The notes under the pieces are model-generated. The model saw only the letters and a program-made list of their open reading frames with translations, was not told the origin of the DNA and did not search any database. Below are positions 1-7,324 of a stretch of 22,926 nt of DNA, one piece after another (positions within the stretch are counted from its first letter, which is position 1; each line of letters opens with the position of its first letter). This stretch comes from a virus: IMG/VR virus record IMGVR_UViG_3300043411_000525, positions 1-22,926 of that record, one strand, 5' to 3'. A program made the translations under genes and the position numbers.

Positions 1-1
1 C

Positions 2-562
2 GTAGCATCGAAAATTAAACTCGAATCACATGAGCTTAATAAGATGACTCAAGGCTTACAAGGTATTGGAGAAACCAGAAAGAAAACTGGACTCAAACCA
101 ATGTCCGACAAAGAAGTACAAGCTATGCAGAAACAGCTTCAGTACGATCCTAATCAAGAGACAGCTAATGAAACTGCTCTAGTAGGTATTAAGGCTCAAG
201 CAGCAGCCAAGAAAGCAGCAGCAAGCAAGACTACTTCTACAGCCAAGAAGAAAGCAGCAGGATCATCTGCGCAGACTAAGTCAGTTACCAAGCCAAAGAA
301 TCAACATTCTTCTGATTTTGTAACAAGTATTTTAAGTATTCTTGATTCCGTATCTTCTTATAAAGCAGGAAGATTATATAATTATGTTTATGCAAACTTG
401 GTGGATGTAGATAGCCAATCAAATAAAAACGAACAACTAGTAATAGATTTCTGCAAATCACTGCTTAATATGCATATTACAGTTGACAATAATACCATTA
501 GAGATATCATATCAAAAAATATCATAATTCTAATCAATGATATGCAGGAGAATATAAATTGA
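2..562 (+). CDS. C-terminal part of an upstream gene (portal slot), truncated by the window edge
   Basis: The frame is open back to the first bases of the window. The first ATG in it (44) has no convincing ribosome binding site, so this is most likely the 3' part of a longer gene, although a 172-aa protein starting at 44 cannot be excluded. From that ATG, residues about 50-85 are a low-complexity Lys/Ala/Ser/Thr linker with KKAAA-type runs. It is followed by a compact helical region (about 90-172) with no recognised motif. Portal genes usually sit just before the maturation protease, and that position is the only basis for suggesting a portal C-terminus. It ends in TGA overlapping the TTG start of the protease gene, which points to translational coupling. 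Confidence 0.6.
   Translation, partial: VASKIKLESHELNKMTQGLQGIGETRKKTGLKPMSDKEVQAMQKQLQYDPNQETANETALVGIKAQAAAKKAAASKTTSTAKKKAAGSSAQTKSVTKPKNQHSSDFVTSILSILDSVSSYKAGRLYNYVYANLVDVDSQSNKNEQLVIDFCKSLLNMHITVDNNTIRDIISKNIIILINDMQENIN
483..510 (+). promoter_or_regulatory. sigma70-like promoter candidate inside the end of the first gene
   Basis: A perfect TTGACA (483-488) is followed after 16 bp by TATCAT (505-510), which matches the -10 consensus at five of six positions. Transcription would start near 517, about 40 bases before the TTG start of the protease/scaffold gene. It would give that gene and the capsid genes downstream their own start. In AT-rich DNA a match this good is expected by chance less than once per window of this size, so it is suggestive only. 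Confidence 0.35.
546..561 (+). promoter_or_regulatory. ribosome binding site that fixes a TTG start
   Basis: AGGAG (546-550) lies 8 bases before TTG (559-561). No ATG or GTG in this frame is comparably placed, and the TTG overlaps the TGA of the preceding gene in the tetramer TTGA. This supports TTG initiation coupled to termination upstream. Confidence 0.65.
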
Positions 563-2265
563 AGAAAAATGTAAAATACGAATCAGCCTTTACTCTACAT
601 CTTAAGGATGCGGAACTTAAATCTATATTCAAAGACATTAAGGATAGTGACTCTTCAGTGAAGTCACTTAAGGTAAAGATCGAAGCTACTCACTCTGGCA
701 TCGTAAACGGCAATATGAAATTCTATATGCCGTCAGCTATGAAGGTAGGAACAGATTCGTTTATTAAACCATATGCAAAACCAGTAACAGTAAACCACGA
801 CCCTCATGCATCTCCATTAGGACGTATTACAGACGCTAAGTATGTTTCGTATGGGATATCTAAAACACTAGATTCTTTAAGACCAGTAGGAGCTGTAGAC
901 ATTAAGTCTATAGCGAAAGTCCAAGACTTCGTTAAGTCGGCAGACTACAAAGATGCTAACTTTAAAGGACTAGGACATATTGAGCTCATAGCGGAAATTA
1001 CAGACGAAGACGCAATTAAAAAGATTCTTGATAGAAGATATTTAACAGTATCTATCGGCGGCGGTTCAAATGCTATGTACTGTTCAGTATGTGGCGTTGA
1101 CAATAAACAGGAATACTGTAATCATTATCCAGGACAAGTTTATGATGGTAAGGATTGTTACTTCATATCTGGTGATAAGATGTTCTTTGATCATGTATCA
1201 TATGTTAACAGTCCTGCAGATTTAAACACAAACTCTGAAGTATTAGATTGCTCAGATGAATCTAAAATAACAATACTAGACTACAAGATGGTAGACAAAG
1301 GTAAACAAATGAATTTAATTGACTTTTTAAAATCGAAGTATCCGACATACAAAGATTTTGCTAAGCTTATGGAAGACAAAAAACTAACCAAGCATGTCAA
1401 TGACGCTGCTGCTACAGCCGCTAAAGACCTTGATTATGTTATTGCTGACGAAAAGATTCTTCCAATATTTGACAAAGCGCATGCTATCGCATCTCTATTA
1501 ATTCTTCAGGATTGTGAAATCGAAGGAAAAGATAAAGACGATATGGTACAAATGATAGAAGATAAACTTAATTCTCTTTGCGATGACAAGTTTATATTAT
1601 CAGATGAACTTACTGCTTTAACAAAAGAAGAAGGCACTGGCGGTGCAGCTCCTACTGCAGATACACAAAATACAGTAACCACACAGGGTGCTATTGACAT
1701 TTCAGATACTGCAATTAATAATATTGTATCTAAAGTAGTTGACGAACTTAAAAAATCGTTTAATGTATCTGATAGTTACGCAGCTTCTAGATTAAAGGCT
1801 GTTCAGAGAGTTAATGACTCTTTAGAAACAGAAGTCCAATCTCTAACCCAAAAACTTAGAGATAATATCGTTCTACAGATATTGACATTAGAAGATAAAC
1901 TAGCAGATAATGATTACAAGCAGAAACTAGCTTCTAGAAATACAAACTCATTAGAAGATAAATTATCCGATCTTATCATCTCTGATAAGAAAATTGTTGA
2001 CAAACAAGAAGATAGTAAAGATACTGCTTTAGAACAAAATTCTGTTGATAAGGGTGGTGCAGTTCAGGATTCAGGTACAGTCGAAAATAAAGACAAAAAT
2101 CCAGTTGCTGAAACTCAAGATGCCAAACTTACAAATGAAGAAATTGTAGATGAATACAAACGTATTATTAGAGAGAAAGGATTAAGTGCCGCAAAGGTAT
2201 ATTTCCAAACTCTAAAAGACGAAAACAAAATACCAGATAATTTTACTTTTCATGGGGTTAAATAA
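559..2265 (+). CDS. capsid maturation protease with fused scaffold-like C-terminal half
   Basis: This protein probably cleaves and organises the immature head. Residues 1-230 look like a prohead protease of the herpesvirus-assemblin/HK97 protease superfamily. They include VNHDPHASPLGRI (His80 is the likely catalytic histidine), LTVSIGGG (Ser165 in an S-x-G motif) and the closing FDHVSYVNSPAD (210-221) typical of these enzymes. Between the serine and that block sits a Cys/His cluster, Cys175-x2-Cys178 ... Cys187-x-His189, that could bind zinc. Residues from about 245 to 568 are highly charged, Asp/Lys-rich and partly coiled-coil (about 405-470), as in scaffold proteins, with a small helical C-terminal end. 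The start is TTG with a good ribosome binding site. It lies two bases before the next gene. The protease role is well supported by motifs; the scaffold role is inferred from composition and position. The 568-aa length fits a fusion better than a stand-alone protease of about 200-250 aa. Confidence 0.75.
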   Translation: MKKNVKYESAFTLHLKDAELKSIFKDIKDSDSSVKSLKVKIEATHSGIVNGNMKFYMPSAMKVGTDSFIKPYAKPVTVNHDPHASPLGRITDAKYVSYGISKTLDSLRPVGAVDIKSIAKVQDFVKSADYKDANFKGLGHIELIAEITDEDAIKKILDRRYLTVSIGGGSNAMYCSVCGVDNKQEYCNHYPGQVYDGKDCYFISGDKMFFDHVSYVNSPADLNTNSEVLDCSDESKITILDYKMVDKGKQMNLIDFLKSKYPTYKDFAKLMEDKKLTKHVNDAAATAAKDLDYVIADEKILPIFDKAHAIASLLILQDCEIEGKDKDDMVQMIEDKLNSLCDDKFILSDELTALTKEEGTGGAAPTADTQNTVTTQGAIDISDTAINNIVSKVVDELKKSFNVSDSYAASRLKAVQRVNDSLETEVQSLTQKLRDNIVLQILTLEDKLADNDYKQKLASRNTNSLEDKLSDLIISDKKIVDKQEDSKDTALEQNSVDKGGAVQDSGTVENKDKNPVAETQDAKLTNEEIVDEYKRIIREKGLSAAKVYFQTLKDENKIPDNFTFHGVK

Positions 2266-2267
2266 AC

Positions 2268-3212
2268 ATGGCAAATAGCCCATTTTCAATTAACGCGGCC
2301 CAAGGCTATAAAGAATGGAATGACTGGGGTCACGTTACCCCTAACTTCGAATTCTCCGAAGGGCAACGTCCTGCTGGCGAATTCCAAACAGCTAAATACC
2401 TTAATCGCGTAAGATACGATGATTACTTCAGAGAGTTCATTGTACTTTCTCAAGGTAAAGTTGTTGCTTTCGATGGAACAGGATATGTCGTTCCTGCCGG
2501 CCTTAGACTTCAAGCCGCTGCTTACAAAGCTGCATTTGATGGAGCAGCTAACCCTGCTGCAGGCGTTATAGCAGGCGATGCACTTACAACACTTGATAGA
2601 TATACAGCCAACGATGTTAAAGCAGGTCAAAGAAACTTTGCTGGCACATTAGTAGTTGCTAACGAACCAGTTGTTAAGTCATTCTTTACTCTTACAGCTC
2701 AACCAGCCGTACAAAACAACACAATCTCTAACGCTATTGGCGTTAGCTACATGAACTACTGGCCACATCCAGGTGGTGACGGTATTAATCCAGCAGGATT
2801 TAATGTTTCTAACTTCAACCTTCAATCACGCATTGGGTTCCTTAGATACTACCAAATCGAGCTTCCGATTGTTACGGATACAGCAACTTACAACAATGCA
2901 CCGTTCGCGGGTATTGCTTCGTGTATTGGCGCTCCAGGAACAGTTAAGCCAGGCATGTTCGTTTCTTATGACGTAAACTCTAACTTTGTAGTAACAGGTT
3001 ATGATTACGGCGCATACAGTGAAGAAGATGTTATTGGTCAAACAATGAGTATCAGAGGTCCAGGTCCGTTCAATCTACTTGAAAGAGTTAGAACTGCACA
3101 GAATGGAGTATCTACTCTTGAAGCTATGCCAGGAACTGCAACTGCGGGTCTACCAGACGTTATTACATACTCTGGCGGATACGGACTTGTAAGAATCTGC
3201 TTAGGCCGTTAA
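2268..3212 (+). CDS. putative capsid decoration (cement) or other head protein
   Basis: I do not recognise a named family. The protein is 314 aa, has no signal peptide or membrane segment, and is rich in Gly, Ala, Asn and aromatic residues, as expected for a mostly beta virion protein. A segment near residues 53-80 (EFIVLSQGKVVAFDGTGYVV) has the look of small capsid-stabilising proteins. The gene sits between the protease/scaffold and the major capsid protein, the usual place for a decoration protein such as lambda gpD, and it shares the capsid gene's favoured codons, suggesting a high copy number. Its ATG lies two bases after the preceding stop. A role as a minor capsid or vertex protein is equally possible. 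The function is inferred from position, not from motifs. Confidence 0.6.
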   Translation: MANSPFSINAAQGYKEWNDWGHVTPNFEFSEGQRPAGEFQTAKYLNRVRYDDYFREFIVLSQGKVVAFDGTGYVVPAGLRLQAAAYKAAFDGAANPAAGVIAGDALTTLDRYTANDVKAGQRNFAGTLVVANEPVVKSFFTLTAQPAVQNNTISNAIGVSYMNYWPHPGGDGINPAGFNVSNFNLQSRIGFLRYYQIELPIVTDTATYNNAPFAGIASCIGAPGTVKPGMFVSYDVNSNFVVTGYDYGAYSEEDVIGQTMSIRGPGPFNLLERVRTAQNGVSTLEAMPGTATAGLPDVITYSGGYGLVRICLGR

Positions 3213-3246
3213 TACATAAAGAATAACTAAGGAATAAAAATTAATT

Positions 3247-4470
3247 ATGAATAGAATTCACCAAACTCCTTGGACAAAGCAAGAGCTTGAGTTAAAAGAT
3301 GAGATCGCCTCAGTCTATACCGCGTTTCACAACGGTGGTATGGATCCAAGTGGAATGAAGCTTTCGATCCAAGACGCTATCAATACTCCAATGGCCAGCA
3401 TGTCGTTTAAGCGTGTTATCACTGAAGTAATGCAAGAAGCAATTGAGCCGATCCTTATTGGTACTAGACTTATCAATACAATTAGAATGGACGGCTACGG
3501 TCTCCAAGTTAATTTTGGTACTTTAGGTGCTATCGGACCTGCTGACTTGTCAATGGCCGAAGGTCAAGAATACCCAGAATTCTCCATCCAAAAAGGTGGC
3601 GGAACTGCAACAGCGAATATCGGTAAACACGGTATTGCTGTAAAAATCACAGAAGAGATGCTTAAGTTTTCTCAATGGGATGTAATGGGTCTTCACGTTC
3701 GTCAAGCTTCTAAAGCGCTTGCTCGTCACAAAGAAAGACAAATCTTCAACATGCTGAATGCTGCTGGTGTGGTTATCTTCGATAACACAAACCCAACTAC
3801 AGCAGAAATTGGACGTACCACAGGACGTAATCTTGCTGGTGCTGGTAACGGTTCTATGACCGTTGACGACCTTTACGATATGTATGCTAAATCTCTTGAA
3901 AGAGGATTTACTCCAGACGTAGTTCTTTGCCATCCATTGGTATGGGCTATGTTCGTTAAGGATCCTAATATGCGTTCTATCGTGCTCGAAACTGGTTCTG
4001 GTAACTGGTTCAATGGTATGCCTACAGGCGTATCACCTTCAATGAGCGCAGCTTGGAAAAATGCTGGTAAAGTGGCTGGTACTCCAACCGTTAACCCAAC
4101 ACAAGCAGAACGTGAAGGAACTCAACAATCTAAGATCGGTTTCCCAGCAATGTTCCCATTCGGTGGACTTACTGTTATCCCAACTGCATTCGTGCCGTTT
4201 GATCCAGTATTGAAAACCACTTCTATTATCATGCTTGACTCTTCAGAAGTTGGCGCGATGGTTGTATCGGAAGATCCAACAATGGAAGAATGGAAAGATC
4301 CTGCTAGAGACATCTACAAATTGAAACTTCGTGAGCGTTATGGTTTCGCATTATTCAACAATGGTCTTGCAATCTCTATTGCTAGAAACATCAGCGTTGA
4401 GCCTAATTCGATTGTCCTACCACCACAAGCTACAATTAGTGGCCTTGCACCGATAGTTCAAAAGCCTTAA
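3247..4470 (+). CDS. major capsid protein, HK97 fold
   Basis: At 407 aa this has the normal size for an HK97-fold capsid subunit. Recognisable parts are an N-terminal arm and helix (about 1-75) and an E-loop and strand region around residues 80-120 (VNFGTLGAIG, AEGQEYPEF). Then comes the spine-helix pattern GKHGIAVKITEEMLKFSQWD followed by ALARHKERQIFNML (about 126-170). The A-domain segment runs from about 205 and contains DLYDMYAKSLERGFTPDVV and HPLVWAMF. Codon choice is clearly biased: nearly every Ile codon is ATC or ATT (one ATA seen), while ATA is frequent in the neck and giant genes, as expected for the most abundant virion protein. The 34-base leader holds TAAGGA (3228-3233). A strong hairpin follows the stop codon. 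Confidence 0.88.
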   Translation: MNRIHQTPWTKQELELKDEIASVYTAFHNGGMDPSGMKLSIQDAINTPMASMSFKRVITEVMQEAIEPILIGTRLINTIRMDGYGLQVNFGTLGAIGPADLSMAEGQEYPEFSIQKGGGTATANIGKHGIAVKITEEMLKFSQWDVMGLHVRQASKALARHKERQIFNMLNAAGVVIFDNTNPTTAEIGRTTGRNLAGAGNGSMTVDDLYDMYAKSLERGFTPDVVLCHPLVWAMFVKDPNMRSIVLETGSGNWFNGMPTGVSPSMSAAWKNAGKVAGTPTVNPTQAEREGTQQSKIGFPAMFPFGGLTVIPTAFVPFDPVLKTTSIIMLDSSEVGAMVVSEDPTMEEWKDPARDIYKLKLRERYGFALFNNGLAISIARNISVEPNSIVLPPQATISGLAPIVQKP

Positions 4471-4482
4471 GCTTGTAATACA

Positions 4483-4502
4483 GAGGCCACTTATGTGGCC
4501 TC
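4483..4502 (+). terminator. hairpin after the major capsid gene, possible attenuator
   Basis: GAGGCCAC (4483-4490), loop TTAT, then GTGGCCTC (4495-4502) form a perfect 8-bp stem 12 bases after the capsid stop codon. The following bases (ACAATTATTT) are T-rich but contain no clean T run. It may therefore act as a partial terminator or as a 3' stabiliser of capsid mRNA, lowering expression of the minor neck genes downstream. Confidence 0.5.
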
Positions 4503-4523
4503 ACAATTATTTGGAGATACGTA

Positions 4524-5033
4524 ATGATAATTAACCTTAAACTTGTTAGATCAAACTTTTATTTTTTGGACGATCTTACACTGGTTAAGAATGCCGATCC
4601 TGTACCTATAGACTTGTTAAGTAAACCGGATTCATTTATACAAGCAATATTCCTTTCTCTTAGAAGCGGGATTATAGATGCGGACATAGAGGCAATAGAT
4701 TTAGTTAGGTTTATTAAAGATATACCTACAAGAATTTCACTTCAGAGATCTTATGGATTTGAAGTAGACTCAATTGAAGTTGTTCAAAAGACAGTCATAG
4801 AAGTAGAACCTGAAGTAACCGTCGAAGACGTTATAGTAGATACTGGAGACGAAAATGAAGAAGAAGGGAAAAGGGAAGGGTTGCTAGGCGACATCCTTAC
4901 CGGAACGAATAAACAAGTTTTGACTAAGATTAAAGATGCTAACTTATCGGAAGATGAAAAAGTAGCTCTTGTAAAATTAGAACAAGACAATAAAAACAGA
5001 GCAATTATAATTGCCGCAATAAACGAAGTATAA
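4524..5033 (+). CDS. unrecognised acidic head or neck protein
   Basis: I do not recognise this 169-aa protein. It has an N-terminal alpha/beta region (1-90) and an acidic linker (about 90-118, many Glu and Asp, with a short Lys/Arg-containing patch). A small helical end follows (119-169): LLGDILTGT, then LSEDEKVALVKLEQ and NRAIIIAAINE. That C-terminal pattern (a run of leucines, charged helix, 'K-N-R' turn, final helix) resembles short LEM/HeH-like helical modules found at the ends of several phage head proteins. This resemblance is from memory and weak. GGAG (4513-4516) precedes the ATG. The next gene starts two bases after the stop. Its position after the capsid gene suggests a head completion or head-associated role. 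Confidence 0.55.
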   Translation: MIINLKLVRSNFYFLDDLTLVKNADPVPIDLLSKPDSFIQAIFLSLRSGIIDADIEAIDLVRFIKDIPTRISLQRSYGFEVDSIEVVQKTVIEVEPEVTVEDVIVDTGDENEEEGKREGLLGDILTGTNKQVLTKIKDANLSEDEKVALVKLEQDNKNRAIIIAAINEV

Positions 5034-5035
5034 CT

Positions 5036-6136
5036 ATGACTTTGTCAATTGATGTTGTAGACATAAAAAATAATATGCATCAATTAAACGCTCTCCCAAT
5101 CGAAGAGAGCGTTTTTGTTTTGTTTTCTGAAAAGCCAGATCCAGAACAAGTAAAGAAATATGTCAGCCTATTTAGAATAGATTCCGAAAGTACCTGGCCA
5201 TCTGTTGGCGATCCAAATTATAGTCAAATACTTTATTCAAAAGAAAAGTTTGGAAATGTTGAATACGACTTTGAAATCGTAGCCGACGCTGATAAATTCT
5301 CTCTACAAATTGATCCAATAGAAAAGCTTTATACAAATTCAAGATATGTCTTGTTTGTACAGAAAGGCTTATCTCCTCAATACTACGCTACACAAAAATT
5401 AGTAGCTCGTGGTAATTCCTCTATTTCAGTACAGACTAAAGGCACAGAAGCCTTGGTAGACGAATCAGTATACGAAATACTTATAACTGCTACCTCTCTA
5501 TTAGAGCCAGGAAAGCACACTATTCGCTTTGATCTATATAAAGACTCACAAGCAATCTTGACAAACTACGCATTAGATATTCTTTCTTTCGAAGCAAGAA
5601 TAAACCTTAACGACAATACTTACATTGTCTTTAATAACAAATACCCATTTATTAATACAGAACGCTTTAGAGTAACGCTTGACTCAGCATCTAGACTTAT
5701 TAATAGCAAGACTCAAGAAATACAAACTCACATTGATGCAGATGTAATTAAGGCAGAGGATAATCCATCAGGACGTATAGAATACGCCGATATCTTAAAC
5801 TTCTATAAGGACAATGTCTTTATACAGCAACCAGAACCTATACCTACCTCTCCTACTACACTTACCGCTTCTGTTGCTTACAAAACATTAAGCAGTTTCG
5901 TAGTAACGTTTAATAGAGATATAAGTACATATAACCTTAACACCTCATCATTTGAATTCAGCTTCTCTGAGGCATTTGATAACTACCTATTAAAGAATAT
6001 AGCCAAGTATTCAGAAAACAATAAATACGTCATAACCTATAAGCTAATAGGTAACTATACAGTCCTATTTAGTATAAGACCGGATACAACTAATATAGTT
6101 CCTGCCTTAGATAGATACGTTCTACTCGGAGCTTAA
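5036..6136 (+). CDS. virion protein with putative Ig-like domains
   Basis: The family is unknown to me. Residues 22-112 follow the pattern of bacterial Ig-like domains of the SbsA/Big_5 kind: VFVLFSEKPDPEQV, a variable stretch, then IDPIEKLYTNSRYVLFVQKG. A similar but weaker pattern occupies about 280-366 (FVVTFNRDIS, then FSIRPDTTN). A beta-rich middle (about 150-200, with PGKHTIRFDLY) lies between. Such domains usually serve surface exposure or weak carbohydrate binding, so a head or neck fibre or decoration is a reasonable inference. The ATG at 5036 has only a weak ribosome binding site and probably depends on coupling to the preceding gene. A perfect terminator-like hairpin lies inside codons 17-27. 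Because the first Ig-like strand is encoded across and just after that hairpin, the upstream start is needed for a complete domain. Confidence 0.65.
   Translation: MTLSIDVVDIKNNMHQLNALPIEESVFVLFSEKPDPEQVKKYVSLFRIDSESTWPSVGDPNYSQILYSKEKFGNVEYDFEIVADADKFSLQIDPIEKLYTNSRYVLFVQKGLSPQYYATQKLVARGNSSISVQTKGTEALVDESVYEILITATSLLEPGKHTIRFDLYKDSQAILTNYALDILSFEARINLNDNTYIVFNNKYPFINTERFRVTLDSASRLINSKTQEIQTHIDADVIKAEDNPSGRIEYADILNFYKDNVFIQQPEPIPTSPTTLTASVAYKTLSSFVVTFNRDISTYNLNTSSFEFSFSEAFDNYLLKNIAKYSENNKYVITYKLIGNYTVLFSIRPDTTNIVPALDRYVLLGA
5086..5116 (+). terminator. intrinsic-terminator-like hairpin inside a coding region
   Basis: AAACGCTCTC (5086-5095), a 9-base loop, then GAGAGCGTTT (5105-5114) form a perfect 10-bp stem with T residues continuing directly after it (TTTTTGTTTTG). 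This has the layout of a Rho-independent terminator, yet it lies about 50-80 bases inside the gene that starts at 5036. With translating ribosomes it would be disrupted. Without them it could stop transcription of the neck and tail genes. Confidence 0.5.
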
Positions 6137-6138
6137 TA

Positions 6139-6816
6139 ATGAATGAAAGCATAACACTTGTTTTTAATATTTTAGACGGAAATAATCTACCAGTACCAGT
6201 TGATCCAGTAGTAGTTAATATGCTATTGGATCCTTTCTATTGCGTTGAGAAGGATGTATCAACAGAGTTCTTAAAGGAAGAATCCTTTGCTTACATGGAC
6301 GAGATAAGAGAAATTATATTTAATGCCTCATTGGAAATTGATAACTACATAAGCATGTATGGTCTAGTAGCCACTACAGCTTTAAGTGCAGAACAACTAT
6401 TCCGTATTAAACGTGACTATGCTATATGCTATTCTATATACAACTTAGGTAATAGAATCTACCTAGACTATCTTAAGTCTAGTAAGAAAGAGAAATTCCT
6501 AGGCGATGTAAAGATCGCACTACAATTTGAAAATGATCCATCAGCAATAAAAGATAAGTCGATGGCAGCTAAGGATTGTATGGAGACTATCAAGGGCCTA
6601 TTCTCAACATGGAACGATGCTTCTGTAATGATGAATGTCTTTGTGAAGGGAGAATTAAACAGCTCTTCTAAGACCTCTGATAGAGAGTGGTGGTGGAATA
6701 GACCTTATGCTAATTTAGTTCCTAGCCCTATGGGTGGAACGAAATATAGAAACCCTGCAACTAACACCTTACAAAAAATAGGATCAGTGAACATATCTTA
6801 CTATGACCAATTCTAG
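6139..6816 (+). CDS. putative head-tail connector / adaptor protein (gp6-like)
   Basis: The middle of this 225-aa protein is a helical bundle of the kind seen in HK97 gp6 / SPP1 gp15-type adaptors, which dock on the portal ring. It has a helix EIIFNASLEIDNYISMYG (58-75), a turn, then LFRIKRDYAICYSIYNLGNR (87-106). The C-terminal part (about 180-225) is rich in Trp, Tyr, Pro and Asn (three consecutive Trp near 184-186). It may be an extended arm. The N-terminus (1-20) is a beta strand. The gene lies two bases after the preceding stop with GGAG at 6128-6131, and overlaps the next gene by 14 bases. The assignment rests on helix pattern and gene order rather than on a conserved motif. Confidence 0.55.
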   Translation: MNESITLVFNILDGNNLPVPVDPVVVNMLLDPFYCVEKDVSTEFLKEESFAYMDEIREIIFNASLEIDNYISMYGLVATTALSAEQLFRIKRDYAICYSIYNLGNRIYLDYLKSSKKEKFLGDVKIALQFENDPSAIKDKSMAAKDCMETIKGLFSTWNDASVMMNVFVKGELNSSSKTSDREWWWNRPYANLVPSPMGGTKYRNPATNTLQKIGSVNISYYDQF

Positions 6817-7324
6817 AGAACTTGATTTAAGAGATGAAGTATTATCTTTCTTTGACGGAAGAGACTTTGGCAATGAAAAGTTCCATGTCCTTCTGCAAAG
6901 ACAAATAAGAATAGATGATACTAAGTATCCTTATATAAATAGAATAAGATGCAAAACCTGCAATCATGATTATAGTAATGAGGGTAGAGTTGGCTGTCCA
7001 GATTGTGACGGTATTGGATATTTATGGGATGAGAAGCTTATAGTTGGCTATGCTTATAGACCACAACAAATAAGATTAGCAGATCAATATGCCGCAGACG
7101 TAAATCTAGGCAGAAAGCATAACGCAGCTTCTATCCTTATTACTCCGTATAAGTATAAAGTTAACGTAGGAGACATTCTGTACGTTATAGATGCAGATGA
7201 GAACGGTGGCATAACTGTTCCTATCATAAAGAAAACAAAATATCTATGCGTTGCTCCTGTTCAGGCAAGACTAGACTTTAACAAAATAGAATTTAACACT
7301 AGCGTTATAACGGAAGTGCAGTAA
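6803..7324 (+). CDS. zinc-ribbon neck protein, putative head closure protein
   Basis: Residues 50-75 carry a four-cysteine zinc ribbon: Cys50-x2-Cys53 and Cys65-x2-Cys68, the second pair in the DnaJ-like form CPDCDGIGY. The rest (80-173) is predicted to be mostly beta, with NVGDILYVIDADENGG as a turn-rich strand pair, in keeping with small beta-barrel head-closure or stopper proteins. Position between the adaptor candidate and the gene before the sheath fits such a role; the zinc site would stabilise an otherwise small fold. It starts inside the end of the preceding gene (14-base overlap) and its TAA overlaps the next ATG (TAATG). The zinc ribbon is seen directly; the neck function is inferred. 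Confidence 0.6.
   Translation: MTNSRELDLRDEVLSFFDGRDFGNEKFHVLLQRQIRIDDTKYPYINRIRCKTCNHDYSNEGRVGCPDCDGIGYLWDEKLIVGYAYRPQQIRLADQYAADVNLGRKHNAASILITPYKYKVNVGDILYVIDADENGGITVPIIKKTKYLCVAPVQARLDFNKIEFNTSVITEVQ

Noticed and set aside
201-290. GCAGCA/AAGAAAGCA-rich stretch as a DNA repeat or CRISPR-like array
   Set aside because: The periodicity comes from Lys/Ala codons of the linker. There is no conserved repeat unit with unique spacers.
2286-2630. Minus-strand open frames, for example a 114-aa frame opposite the decoration gene
   Set aside because: All minus-strand frames lie opposite well-supported genes, lack ribosome binding sites and have odd compositions. They are shadows.
6934-6941. TATAAATA, the T4 late promoter motif
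   Set aside because: It lies inside a coding region, and I saw no such motif placed before the other late genes, so chance in AT-rich DNA is the simpler explanation.
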